Part shown: piece by piece, positions 22,498 to 36,106 of the stretch
Layout of the letters: every line of letters starts with the position of its first letter
Numbering within the stretch: position 1 is the stretch's first letter
From: Lutjanus erythropterus
Taxonomy: Eukaryota > Chordata > Actinopteri > Lutjaniformes > Lutjanidae
Reading direction: 5' to 3'
DNA length: 64,000 bases
NCBI GenBank assembly: GCA_020091685.1
Contig: CM034604.1
Coordinates: 8,165,682-8,229,681, forward strand
Position numbers and translations under genes: made by a program
Notes under the pieces: generated by a model
Told to the model about the DNA's origin: nothing
The model's database searches: none
The model's input: the letters and a program-made list of their open reading frames with translations, nothing else

Positions 22498-24258
22498 TCA
22501 ACATAAGCTCTCAGATGAAGGATTAGTGTTTATTGCTATAGGAGGCACGCTGGTGTCAGTTTTTGGCACATTAAACTCTGAAGCTGAATTGCACTTCACC
22601 TTCAACGTCCTGTTAAAACAGTAGAGTTTCTTTGGAGAGGCGGAGGATGCCCGCTGTCTTTTGGAGTCTTGACTTTTGGACTTTTTGACACTGTCCTCCC
22701 GTGTGACGGGAACACTGTTGAGCTTCTCCTGGTTGCCAGGGATTTTACAACAATCTGTTTGCATTGTTGCATCTGTGGTTGTGGTGGACGTGTGGTCGTC
22801 ACCACAACAATGATCGCTGTCCTTCGTCCTCTGTCTTTCAGGTCTGGTTTTGTGTGCAGAGTCCTCTGAGGGGGAGGAGCACTGAGTCTGAGGGGTGCTG
22901 ATGTTTTGGCTGCTGTTGGGGCTTGAGGGCCTCAGTTCATGTCTGTGATCGTCCTCGGGGCCGGTGTCCTGGGTCACAGCTGGGGACATGGGTCTCTGCT
23001 CTCGGGCCGTGTGAACACAGTACTTCCTGAGGTGGCAGCTGTGGACGGGTCCTTGCCGGGGGGACATGACTCTTCCCTGGGAGCAGTGGTGGTAATGAGT
23101 GGGGGGACAGTGGACATAGTGCATCCGGCAGTCCATGTGTGTGTAGATGGGGTCCAAACTTGGGGCTAACAGTGCTGTCTTCTGGTTGTTTCCTGAGAGT
23201 GGGAAGAGCTGCGGCGTGGGAGGACAGGACGGAGAATCAGGACAGGAGTGGGGCGTCCACTGCTGAGGCAGGTGAGGAGGATGATGAGGAGGAGGAGGAG
23301 GGTCCCCACATGTGCAGTTGGTGTTCTGAGAGTACTGACACCTGGATGGCGTGCTCAGGGCGGTTACCATCCCATTCTCAGGACCAGTCCTCCCAGTCTC
23401 TTTGTTCTTATACTGGATGTGTGAGTACTGGGCGGGGTGGTGGTGTACAGGGACTCCATTAAAGAGTGGAGCGCACACCTCCTGCTCCTCTCTGGGTTTA
23501 TCTTCTGTTTTCTGACTGGATGCTAACGGCTCCAGCTCATAATGCTCCACCTCTCCGCCCCTGCTGTCCAGCTGGTACTTCCCCAGCCCAGAGCCTTTCC
23601 CCTGAGCTGTCTGGCTCGTGGGCGTGACCTCAGAGAACACCTGACACTGCAGCTTCTTGGGCAGAGGGATCTGGCCACAAGTCCCCTGGGGGCCCAGGCA
23701 GCGACACATACACTGAAAGAAGAAGGTGGCGAAGGCCCAACTGATGCACATGATCAGCATCATGAACGTGCCCAACTGGGTGTAGGCCAACACGGTGGAA
23801 GGCATCATCATGGCCCCTGCAACAAAGGTGGTCAGCGCTGCCATGGCTATAGCAGAGCCCATGCGGCTGAGGGAGAAAATCACCTTTCCTTCACGGTCGG
23901 GCTCAGGGGCGAGGCGGTAGGCCACGCCATAGTGGACGGCGAAGTCCACAGACAGCCCCACGGCGACGGAAATGGTGACAGACTCCAAGACATTTAGCTC
24001 CCAGCCCAGAAGCACCAAGGAGCCCACTGTGACGAAGATGGTCCCAGCGATCGACAGGATGGCATACAGACTGATGATGACGTTCCATGTGGTCAGGAGC
24101 ATGACACTGAAAGCCACAGCCACTGACAGTGCCATGGCAACCAGAGTGCCATCTGACAGGCTGTCCTGGAGGTCGTAGAACTCCAGGTTACTGATGAACC
24201 AGCCGTGGCTGAGACCTGCTGGGGCATATCGCAACTCCTCAGTGATCCAGGCATCCAC
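22498..24258 (-). CDS. disp1: disp1 coding exon 9 (second membrane block and C-terminal tail)
   Basis: 1761 nt, residues 999-1584 plus stop (TGA at 22500-22498). It begins VDAWITEEL. Membrane helices with [11 protein letters not shown] (1099-1109) and [19 protein letters not shown] follow, ending at [20 protein letters not shown]. The remaining tail of nearly 390 residues is His/Pro/Ser/Thr-rich, with a Pro run ([10 protein letters not shown]) and ends SSESLC. The tail is poorly conserved in the family except for the final LKVKCNS block. Confidence 0.94.
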   Translation of the reverse strand: MDAWITEELRYAPAGLSHGWFISNLEFYDLQDSLSDGTLVAMALSVAVAFSVMLLTTWNVIISLYAILSIAGTIFVTVGSLVLLGWELNVLESVTISVAVGLSVDFAVHYGVAYRLAPEPDREGKVIFSLSRMGSAIAMAALTTFVAGAMMMPSTVLAYTQLGTFMMLIMCISWAFATFFFQCMCRCLGPQGTCGQIPLPKKLQCQVFSEVTPTSQTAQGKGSGLGKYQLDSRGGEVEHYELEPLASSQKTEDKPREEQEVCAPLFNGVPVHHHPAQYSHIQYKNKETGRTGPENGMVTALSTPSRCQYSQNTNCTCGDPPPPPHHPPHLPQQWTPHSCPDSPSCPPTPQLFPLSGNNQKTALLAPSLDPIYTHMDCRMHYVHCPPTHYHHCSQGRVMSPRQGPVHSCHLRKYCVHTAREQRPMSPAVTQDTGPEDDHRHELRPSSPNSSQNISTPQTQCSSPSEDSAHKTRPERQRTKDSDHCCGDDHTSTTTTDATMQTDCCKIPGNQEKLNSVPVTREDSVKKSKSQDSKRQRASSASPKKLYCFNRTLKVKCNSASEFNVPKTDTSVPPIAINTNPSSESLC

Positions 24259-27200
24259 CTGCAACAGAACCACGACCATCAACATCAGGAGTGTAAACTA
24301 AACTGATTATGTACATGAAGTGACATTAAGCAGAGCTTTGCTGCACAATGAAAAAAAATATTTGTTTAATAAATTGGCAAAATAGCAGAAGATTAAAAAA
24401 CTGGGTAGCCATTACAAAAGAATTAAATTTAATCTAAGCGTAGAGTAAAGACTAAACTGAGATTTAAAGAGAGGTTTATATTTAATCTTAAAATAGATTT
24501 AAGTTTAGTTCAATATAATATAATTTTAATCCAATAATTAATCGGGTTTAAAAATGAATCCTTGTTAGTGCAACTCAGCCTTAGTCAGTACAACGTAAGG
24601 AGAGATTGCGTGCAGGTGATATTGAAACAGTGTGTACACTTTAACATTAAATGTGACAGGCTTTACCTCACGGTAGAACTGGTACATTTTCTCGTAGGCC
24701 AGTGTGAAGAGGTAGGTACTCTGGAACTCCAGCACTATGGCTCTGATGGTGTCGTTGATGTCAAATCGAGGTCCGGGGGTCTTGCTGTCTAGATGGTAGT
24801 TAGTACTTCGATCCAGCTCCATGATGGCTCTCTTGATGCACAACTCAAAGACATCCTGCTTGTAGGGGAAGGTGGACTGACTGCAGCAGGGGTACACAGA
24901 GGCCTCCTCACAGTCCTGGTTCTCCATCCACTGTTAATAAAATAAAGGGGGAGGTTATATTTAAAATTATTCACTGACACTTTTAAAACTGTACAGAAAT
25001 TCTGTGGACCAAGCCAGAAATCCACATCCAAAAAGTTTTTGGGATTTTTGATACTCCATACAATTTTACTGCTGGACCTCAAAGTTTGTTAAGGACTAAT
25101 GTTCCAAAAAAAGGTCACATCTCCTGAATGCTTGGTGTTATTGCAACCACATTTGGTGGGCATGTGTAGATATGATGTCTGAGTGACCATGACAATTTTT
25201 ATCCTATTTGGCCAATAGATGGTACTGTAGCAGCATCATCTAACAATACAGAAAGGAATATCTCTCTATATGTGTGTGTGTATGACTGTCCTTCACTTAT
25301 CTTGAGTACTGTTCATCCCATCTTGAGGTGGGTGTATTGTTGAGGACCCAAGAGAGAGCAGTATCAAGGGTGACTCTAATATAAGCAATCAACCAAATTA
25401 GAATGGGCACACATTCTGAATGGGCACAATGCCCACCAACTCTGCAAGCAGCAAAACAGGCAGCCAAGCAACTGTCCCATTTAGAGGGCATGCCTGTTCA
25501 GAATAGGCTGACTACACTAGAAAATGTAATCCACATGCAGTACTGACCTGTTTGAACGTCTCAATGAAGCAGCTGGTGAAATCCTGCTCCTCCGACTGAA
25601 AGACGAAACTCTGATTTCGGAGCTTCTGGCAGAAGTTGAGGATCCACAGCTGAGACGCTGGACTGGCGATATTGAAGCTGCTGTCCAGCATCAGCTTCCC
25701 TTTGTTTTTGGGGTTCAGGGGGTCCCCATTATCTACGGGTGTCACGCCCCAGATGATGGTGATCGGCATGTGAAGGTCCTCGCCGTGATGAACTCTCTCG
25801 AACATGAAAAGCTTCTTGTACTCCGCGTCATAGCGCTCAAATGGGTGCGAGGATCGGAACACCTGAAACTCTGCTAGCTCCAGAGATGGCAGCTTCATCT
25901 TTGGGTTGACACAGACCACGTAGGCCCCGCCCACTGTGATGGCAAGGAACCAGAAGAGCCAGAGGTAGCGCAATTTAATGACGATGCAGGGCAGCACTTT
26001 CTCAAAGAAGATCCTGGATGCCTCGGAGACGGTGAACAGGCATTTGTTGGCCTTTTGACAAAGACCCGCCCAGAACATGCGAGTGCAGTAACCCCTCTCC
26101 TGATGGGGTGGCTTGGAGCATGGGAACATGTTAGGCAGGTAGCGTTCATGCAGCACCACCACAGCTGGAAGCCAGGTCACCATGAGAATATAGTTCACTA
26201 ATATGGCAGTGCCCGCATAGACTCCAAAACAGCGGATGGCTGTGATGTTGCTGACATAGTTGGCATAAAAAGCCGCAGCGGTAGTGAAGCTGGTGACGAA
26301 CATGGACAGGGCGGCGTGTTGTAGCGTCACGCTGACTGTCTCAGCCAGCTCTGCATGTGGCTTATCAAACTTGGTGTAGTTCCACACGTCGCAGAGCACG
26401 AAGGCGTCATCCGCACCGATGCCCACCAGGATGATGAGCGCTGTGAGGTTCATGAACGGGAAGAACTCAAAGTTAAAGACCATCCGGTAAAGAAAGTATG
26501 ACACGATTAGCGAGCTGATGATGGCAATTATTGTCATGAGAGTGATGAACACTGAGCGTGTGTACACACACATAACGAGCAGGACGATCACTATGGCTAT
26601 GGCGGGGTACACCGTGTCCGTGAGGAGGTAGTCCTGAAAGAGGTCATGTTTGATGCCAAACTCAATCCCTGTCACTGTGGTGATGCCGTCTGAGGCGTTC
26701 CAGTTCTCAAAATTGTCCAAGTAAATGTTCATCATGGACTCTCCCTTCTCTGTGGGCGAGAACAGCATGCTGTATTTGAGTACGGGTGGAGGAACCTCCA
26801 GGCTCTTGGGACTCAGGAAGTCTTTGTCCACAAGGAAGTGGAGAATTTGGTAGACAGCGTTGTACCTTGTGCACTTCCTGGGCACGCTGGCACACTTGAG
26901 CTGGTCTTTCCGTCGCAGGGCCATGTCCCAGCAGTCGGGCCCCAGAGTGCCGTTGTGGTAGTACTTGGCACATGTGCGCAAGATCTTGAGCGTGTGCGCT
27001 ACGTCACGCTCTGTGATCTTCTGGCAGGACGACCTGTTGGAGAGGACGGCAATATAGTTGCCAAGTGTCCAGCTGGGACAACAAGAGGCATCATTAGTGC
27101 GCTGACAAAGACTCCAGTAGTCCCGATGGGAACGTACCTGCGGACAGAGACAAATCAGAAATACACTGTTAAAAAAGACACAGAAAGACAACAGACGTTT

Positions 27201-30200
27201 AAACCAGGACTAGTAGAAGTACAATGTGAATCGTACAGCTCTATGCTTGGGTTAACTCTAGGTTACTAATGTGTGTATAAACAGGGGCTAAGTTATCCCA
27301 GAATTAATTCTTAGCCCAGGGCTGAAGAGAGGTCTGAGAGGCCAGTGTTAAAACCCCAGAACAGGGCCAGCAAGCCTAGGCTAAAGTCAGGGTTAGCCCA
27401 CTTTGGATTGTGCCAGTATGAATGCTTTCTTAGCCTGGAGCTAAGAACGTTCTAAGGAGATTACATGCAGTGTGGAAAACCCATAACCATGGCAACAACT
27501 GTACCATTAGCAGTCTTGACCCTGGCAGAGGATTGTGCTAACGTACCCTTGTGTTGTCCAGATTGCACATGGATTTGATGGCCTGAATACTCCACAGATT
27601 CTTCCCCTCAGCTGATGTGAACACCAGTCTGGAGTAACTGTCACCTGCATCAAGAAAAGAGTTTTATCACTTAGATGAGAAAACCATCTTTCCTGATTTA
27701 ATAAAAAGTTTGGAAATATGAGACAGAGACAATTCTACCATCTGGTAGATAAAGATCATGTGGCTGAAAACATTCTTACCAATGCCATGCAAAAAATATG
27801 TACCTATAACTTATTCTTGTTTGAATAAACTGTATATGTTTACATAAACAAATCTCTTTCTAATGTCCTTTTACTTTAATATTCCCCTCAAAATGTTTTC
27901 TCATAATTTATTTCGTTTGAGATTAATATATAAGGATGCCTATAAGATTCTTTGGGGTTTTTTACGAGTACTTTATTTCAGAAAGCCTTTGTATTGGATT
28001 GGTGCTATTTCTGTATTCTAAATCTTACCTGGAACATCACAGAAAAACTCTTTACTGAAGTCCCACTCTGCTTGCCGTTTGTCTCGATCAAAGTGGTCTT
28101 CGGGCCACCTGGGTTCTTGGTGACTATAAAACAAAAACAAAAAAACAGCACTGTCTGCATAACTTATATAAAGTTTGTTTTATCTAATCAGTCACAGTGG
28201 CAGCTTTAAAAAAGACAGCAAGTCGATGTGAACTTAAAAATTACCATGATCCTCAGATATGTTTGCTAAGTCTGACACTGCTTCTTAACAAGTTTTTAAT
28301 GAGCTATAACTGATGACTTTAATAATAATAATTATTATTAGCAGCATGCCTTCGTTTTTATTGTGTTCATTTTGTACTTTGAGTTTTACAGTAGTTTTTT
28401 TAGATTGTTGGGAAAACAAATTACAACTCATCATTTGAATTTTTTTTTTTTTTAATGGCTGAACAGAGACGTTTCTGTGTTTGAGGCCGCAAAGTCAGCA
28501 TGATACAAAATGAAGGAGGCAGATCTAATATTTAGTAATAAAATAAGTAGCAGTGATTTTTCTTCTCCCAAAATCAGATGAATGACTCAACACAGCACCG
28601 GGATGCTGGTGTCATTATTATAATGATCATAATAGTGTCTCTGATTGAACAGGAGGCCCAAAGGGGCGACGTGCAGACAAGTTTTTGGCATATGTGTATG
28701 TATTGTGTGTGTGTTTTGTGCTCTTTTGCAAGAATGACGTGGCAGCCATGTTTTCAGTGCAGTGCAGCGGCTACATGCCAGTGAGCCGACGAGGACGGCA
28801 GAGTAATCAGGTGGCTGTCAGAGACAGACTGAGGGGTTGACAGACAGAGGGGATGAGGCAGGGAAGCTCGCTGACAGCAGCAGAGGCCATACGCACATAA
28901 GTACACAATTACATCTGCAGACAGACGTGCAGAGCGAGACAGAGAGGAAGACAAAGATGGCCACAGACGCAGCAGGAGACGGAGAGGAAGATACAGACTG
29001 CAGCTGAAAGGATCCATTTTCTAATCAGCAGAGCGGAGCTGCAATTTTTAGAAAGTATAATCTTAACCACATGGATACAAAATCTGATTCAGAGCGCCGT
29101 GACCTAACTGCAATGTCACTGTCATTCATCAGAGACAACACCATGATTTTGATGTCAGTGTAATTTAAGGTAAACCAACAATTCAAAGGCAAAAAGGTGA
29201 CTTAATTGACCCTTTCGAAGTCCCGCCTCTTTCTGCTCTGTGCTCCGGTCACAGTGTTACAAAAGTGCAGACCCTTCTCTGTTTCCTGTGCTTAGATTTG
29301 CTATGTGCTACGCTATGATGAAAAGAAAAATACATTTTGAAGCTGTTTCAAAGATGTTGCAGGGAGACCTGTAAAAGCGACATACAGTAACATCTTAAGC
29401 TAGCTAATGTTAGCAAAATACTACCTACCTAACTAGCTACCTAATCAGACTAACGCAACTACATAACTATTGATTGATGCAGATTAGCTAGCATTTTGCT
29501 ACAGTAAAAGCTAGTCTGCTTATGACTGATGTAGAATGATGTGCAAAATTTGGTTTTCTTTTTAACATAGACGAGCCTGGCACATAGCTTAAGTACAGGA
29601 AACATTTTTGCCCCCAAGAGAGCAAAGTCATGGCACGCCCTACTCTGACTCTGATTGGCTAGTTCTCATCTTCTTCGTTGGTTTAGGTTGTTTGGGCTGG
29701 CTAGGTGTAGGCATGACACCTAATGCGACTGGGTGGAGATACGGAAAGAATATCAGGGTAAACATATCAGAGGCAAAGTGGGGCGGGTCATGCCTTTGAC
29801 ATCCTGCAAAAATATTGCAAACAGCAAACAGTAAAGGAGAAAGTTGACAGAGGTTCCTCTGGGTACCATGCTTGCTCAACTGTTACTGGAGCACAGAGCA
29901 CAAAGGGGTAGGACTTTAGTTTGGAAGGTACCTAGATTCAGTTTAAACTAAGAAAACTAAGCAAATACTGGTTCAGCTTATATTGATAGAAGCAGGAAAA
30001 ACAAATTGGATACGAGCAGCGATTTGAAACGGGGCATGGAGGCCTGAAGAGTGAACGGTCAAAGAGACATAAACATGCAAAGATGTGCTGTTGATTAGTG
30101 ACAGACTCCCTCTGACAGAACAGAGTGGATGACCTTGTGGGTGGACAGATCTCTACTTTGCTCCCCTTTTCTTTCAAGAGGGGATTCAGACTTTTCAGCA

Positions 30201-33200
30201 CGTCTGTCAGCAGTATCCTTCAACTCCTCTGTCCTCCACCTGCTTCTGCCTACTCCAGTCACAAACACTGGCTCCCCCTCCACCCATCAATGAGAGAAAT
30301 AGCTATTATAATCATGTGGGCTGGTACTGTGAGGAACATAGGCAACAATATTTTGCTTTTGGTTTGTAGTGCTGTTGGTTTGTAGCCCTGATCATGTGAG
30401 AAAAGCTCTACAAAACTCTGGCATTTTGTATGAGTTGCTATGTCAGTGGTAGCCCAAAGGTATTCAAATTCCATGTTGTCACTTATTACAATTGTAGAAG
30501 TTTCATTTTTGTGTGTTTTGTGTTTTTGTATTAGTGTTATTAAAAAAAAGGTTATCATACTGTGGAAATCTCAACCATTGCAACCCTTCTTCTATCTTCT
30601 TATAAAGAATGTAAGAAACTAGCATATGTAGATAGTATATGAGATGAGTGTGACGTACTTTTTGGCCTGCTCATCAGCGTATTTGAAGGGGTAGTTGGCC
30701 AACGTTGCCTTGTAGCCTGTGTTCTTCACCATGTTGTTCCATGTGACCAGTCGCTGGCCAATGGCTGTCCCTCGTGGCTCAAAACCCTTATGGCAAGAAA
30801 AAAAATGATAAGAGGAACAACTTTAGATAAAAGGAAGTAAGTTACTGTCTTAACAATGCTTATAAAAATGTGAACAATAAGTTGTCATACATTATGTATC
30901 CATTCAACTCCAAACGTACATGCTTCACTCCCAAACACTCAATCGTCCGATCTTTATTTTACAGTGAATGGATCCACCCAGTATGAGCTAACAGAGGCGT
31001 ATGAGAAATGCAGTCATACATAGCTGCAACTGGATCACTTTCAAAGTGAGCTGGGTCGTCAACATTACTCCTAACACATAAACAGAACCACACCTCCCGA
31101 GTTTTCAAAGAAAAACAAATGGAACTGATGATACTTCATACTGTGAAAGTGCTGGTACTGTTTACATGTGCAACAGAAAATCTTTGTCTAATAAAATTTG
31201 ATTTCTCTTTGAATAAACTTGTAATCTCAAACAGCTTCTGGGCTGAAGCCATTTAGTTCTCTTTGTTGACTCCACAGACCACACACCATTCGTTTCTCTT
31301 TGTGTTGCATGAGGATTAATGCCATTTATATAGACAGGAGAACATTGTGGGTCTGTAGCAGAGTCATTGTTGTTTTATATTTTTCATTTTTATGTCATTT
31401 TTAATTTTTGTTTCATTTCAGTTTTGTTCCAGTTAGTTATCTGTGTGGGTTTGCTCATTTCAGTTATTTCTATTGTTTAAAAATGGGTATTTGTCAGGGG
31501 CAGATTTAAGACATTCAGAATAGGTATTACAAAACACGACACTTTATGAAAACTACTGACTCACTGTCATGCAGACATTAGTCTCAACAACCAGCTACAC
31601 CAGTGCCTCCTCACACAACATCATATGTCAATGTCGTACATTTTTTATTTTTATTTCAGTAAACTAAAAAATGTTCACACCTAGTTTTAGTTCTAGTTTC
31701 AGTTAACTATAATAATCTTGGTCTGTACTCACCAGCAGTGGATCAGAGAAATCAGGCAGGTCAGGCACCAGGATGCCCACTAGGGCACACACCACAATGA
31801 GCACTGTGCACACCCCGAGCACCACCACCGGCCAATCAGCTATCAGCTCTGCATAACTGGAAACAAGAAGGAGACTCTGGGTAAGTGATGACAACACAGG
31901 ATGTCTGACAACAGCTGACTCAAAGTTTTTGGGATTGCAAGGACAGTTAACTCTAGATAACTTCTGTTATGATCTGGCACTGTGTAAATACAACTGACCT
32001 GACATATATACTGCAAATAGGCAGAGAAAACAGAGGACAAAAGCTCATGATCAAAAAGGTTATGCCTGGATTTTGCAGATTCCATCTTAGTTGCATAAAA
32101 GCCTGTTGGCACATGGTGACCATTTTGGCTGAAAAGTAATTCAAATTGGTGAGAAAAGGATGAACTTCTTTAAAATGATTGAATTTAAAGGAAAAAATTG
32201 GACAAGCAAGGGAAATGGAATATATTAAATACAGCCTACACCATTTCAGCTTTGCTTCAGGCCCTCCCTTGATTAGAAACACTGTTGGTAGCTGTCTCAG
32301 GTCTAATTCAGAGTATTCATCTCCATACAAAACTCATAACACTTGTGATTTTGCCACTAAACCTTTCTGAGAGCCCTAAAAAGGCCTTAATCCTCTATTA
32401 AACAGCCTCTGGATTAGGTTTGAGACATCAGCAGCGTGTACTGCAGTGTAATGGAGAGACGAGGAGATCCAAGCCGCTGGTTAACAGAGGCCAGGTACAA
32501 AGAGAGACGCACAACTCCCATCGATAACTCTCATGACTCACTGCTGAGGAATGACGGCTCCACGGGAGCAGTGATGGATGGATGACAGAGAGAAAGGAAG
32601 AAGGAGGAGGAGAGAGCTCTGCAGTCCAGAGCATCAACAGAGTAGAAACAGTTTTTGGCAGGTCTTACCTTTTGGGGAATCGAAAGGGCCTTGCAGGGCT
32701 GAAAAACAGAAAGAGGGGGAGATAAATCAGGTTTGCATTTTGAAGTCGAAGCAACAGCCAATCAAAAACAGATTTGCAGAGACTTTTTGAGCAAGAGCGG
32801 ACATCTTTTCTTCATAATCCCCCCCGTCTTTTCTCCTTTCTCTTCCAGCAGCAGGAGCAGCACACACCTTGGGTACTACTGGAGCACTGGAAACATTAAA
32901 ACTGACGTGGCTGTCAAAACCACTTTCCAGTAAACTTATCACGAAACTCTTCGCTCTTTGTCAAATCCCTTTCAGATGGGACAGACAAGCGTACAGTACT
33001 TGGTTCTAATACACATGTACCACACGCAGACAACTAAGGAAGATATAAACATCAATGCTGCAGGATGACACAGAGCTGAAAATTCCTGCCTGGTTCAGTC
33101 AAGGATTTCTGACTGAACCTGAACCAAAACTGAAGCCCCAAATGTTCCAAAAAACTGTTTAACAACATTTTTCAATCTGATCTGAACCTCAACACATGAA

Positions 33201-36059
33201 GCTCTGTGAAAAATGCACCACAACCTCACAAAAACCTGTTCAATCCAGTCTAATCAGTCAACACAGAGGATTTATTTTGTTTAGTCTCCTGTACTGCTGC
33301 CTCTTGATAACTTGAGTTTGACCCCCACACACACACACTCAGGGTCTATCTGGACTTCTCGTCAACTCCTCCGGGGAGCGGTGGGGGAGCGTCCGGTATG
33401 CCGGGAGCAGCGAACGCCCCCGGGTGGAGGGGAAGGGGAGGGAAGAGGAGGAAGTGGAAGAATCAGATATGGTCACCTGATCACAGCGGGGCTGCAGGAG
33501 ATAGATGATAGGGTTGGGGGGGATGGGATATGACAACTAGTGGAGAAGATTCAGAGGGAGGAGAGGGATGAAGTGTCAGTAGATACCGTGATGTCCTCAA
33601 ATCTGCAAAGTCTGATCTCAACATGCACATTAGTTAGGCGGGGCAGGGCGGTTGGCTTCAGGGTTTTCGTTTTAATGGCAGAAGATTTCAATGTCCAGGA
33701 CAAATGGGAGTCAAATAGTATCTGTGTTTACTGAGCTCAAAAACAATTGATAGGCAGGCTATATAAAGAAGAACAACCTCAGCAATAGACTCACATGTAT
33801 AAACCTATTTGTAAGGATGTACCAAGTGTGAAATTCTGAGTCAATACCAAAACCAATATTTAAAATAACAATTTGACCAATAGCCAATGCCTGTTTTTTC
33901 TGTTTCTTTGATTTTGTTGTTATTTATTTCTCCTTTTGTGTCATACCAGAGTTGTGCCCAGTTGTGTATATTTGTGTGTACTTTTGGGGTGGGGTGCATG
34001 AGGGGGGCAGAGTCTATTAGCATATTCATGAATCCTTGAATACTTAATTAAGGTAAAGTTTAGAGCTACATGAAAGCCATTCTAACAAGGTATTTAGATA
34101 AAATTAGATCAAATTAAATGGTGTGAAGTTTCTCTCCACAACTCGTAAAGTACTCAGGCCATAGAAGGAATTATTTTGCCTGAACATTATGACCACAGAG
34201 ATATAAATATGTCAGGCTTCAGCAGATTTTCCTGGTGAAAAACGGTCATTACCGGATAAGGGAAATCCTGGTTGGATTGGCTAAAAGATTTTGGTGGTTT
34301 TAATGTTGACAAGACAGAGGAGAGATGGGAGTAAGAACCACCCAGATGACTCCCCCTCTGACGATGGGCAGAGACAGCAGATGGGCCTCTCCTTGGATTA
34401 GACAGACATTTTCAGACAAACTCCGCCAGAATACAGACATTTGTATAGATAAATGGTCAGCTTTAATAGCCCTAAGTAACAACTACACTTCTCAGTGCAT
34501 CACAGATTGTATTCACATCCCCTTAATTTATTCCCAAAATGGCACCCTCTGCAGCAGCCAATCAGGCTGCTAGCTCTCAGATCAGTGCTGTGATTTAAGA
34601 AATCTGGGTAGAGAGGCCAAACTGGTTGTTGTTGCTGTTTTCCCGTCAAAGTAAAATCTGAGGAATGTTATAATTAGCTGTAATGGGAGGCACAAATTAA
34701 CTTGAGATATTGGCCAGGAATTTTACTCCATGGGGGTGAGGTTGCAGGACAGTCGTAAATCCCCATTAAAGTTTCGCTGGACACATTAATATGACGGCCA
34801 GATGTCAAGTGGCACAGTCACAAACAGGGAATCTGGGTTTTTTTGGCTATTCTGGAAATACATATGCAATATATATGAAATATTTCTCAACAAAGTTCTA
34901 GATTAGAATCTGTTTTTGGTATTTTAGCTCTGGGAGAATTGTAGATGCTCTCAAATATTAAATTATTCTTGATTATATTAATATTACTGACTTCTTCCGT
35001 AAGGTGGACTCACACATTGACCTTTAACCTGGTTTAAACCAACAATGCATAATGAAAACCACATTTTCCCTTTCTTTCTTTGAACTAGTAGCCAAGGGAA
35101 AATTCTGTATTGCTAATGTAATTCTTTTCACTGCGCTCCGTCTCCTGGATTTCCATGTATGGCCTTGAACTGCAGACCTCAGGACACAGATATGGCCTAA
35201 AAATGGAGGAGACGAGTTATTGGAAATAGTTGGAATGGATTCATAAAAGTGCTTTCAGACATATCTATTTGTCTACTGAAGGTCTGTTTTGAATTTTGTT
35301 CTGCAGCGCTTCAAATCTGAATCCATTTCAGCCAATTGGAAAGACGCGGAGCATACCTGAGCCGGCCGCTTGGCTCCATAATTTTAAACGACAGAGATGA
35401 GATAGATCGAGAATCCATCAGGTCGATGGCAATAATTTACGCCGCTCTCGTAAAACCCAGGTGACCTTTTCGTAGCGATGTTAGGTGATGAGTTCAACAT
35501 CTGGCAAGTGGAGAACAACCTTTGAGATTTTTATTTCAGGCTTAATCTGTCCTTAATTCATAAAACAAAAAAAAAGAAAGCAAAGATATAACACAACAAT
35601 ACATGAAAACAAATGAAGGAGGGAAAGAAAACCCCCGGGACGGATGGTGAGGTGAGACGTAGCGCTGACTGATGATCACTGAGGCTCTAAATTCAGCAGG
35701 ATGACAACCCACCGCGTCGGGTTTCCTCGCCGACTCTCTGATCACTTCTGCTCATGACACCTCCAAAGCAAACTTAAAATACTGACTCGCCCTCTACATC
35801 TAACTTTCTATCTCCTCACTCCCTCTATGTTTCCACCCCTGGCTTCTGCCCCCTCTCTTATTTTCATTCCCTCTCTCCCCGGCCCCGAGTAACCTTTCAG
35901 TGTTATTCTATTTACCAGAGGGAGAGTGTTTCTGGATCACTGGGCTAATTAATAAGGTAAACACAGACCGCCGGCCGCTCACTCAGCGCCGTGCTGACAG
36001 AGCGGAGAAACAGAGAAGCAGTTGGGGACTGAGTGTGTGTGTGAGGAGAAGCTGTGAAT

Positions 36060-36106
<47 letters not shown>

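Noticed and set aside
23542-23997. Plus-strand frame of 151 codons
   Set aside because: Antisense shadow of disp1 exon 9.
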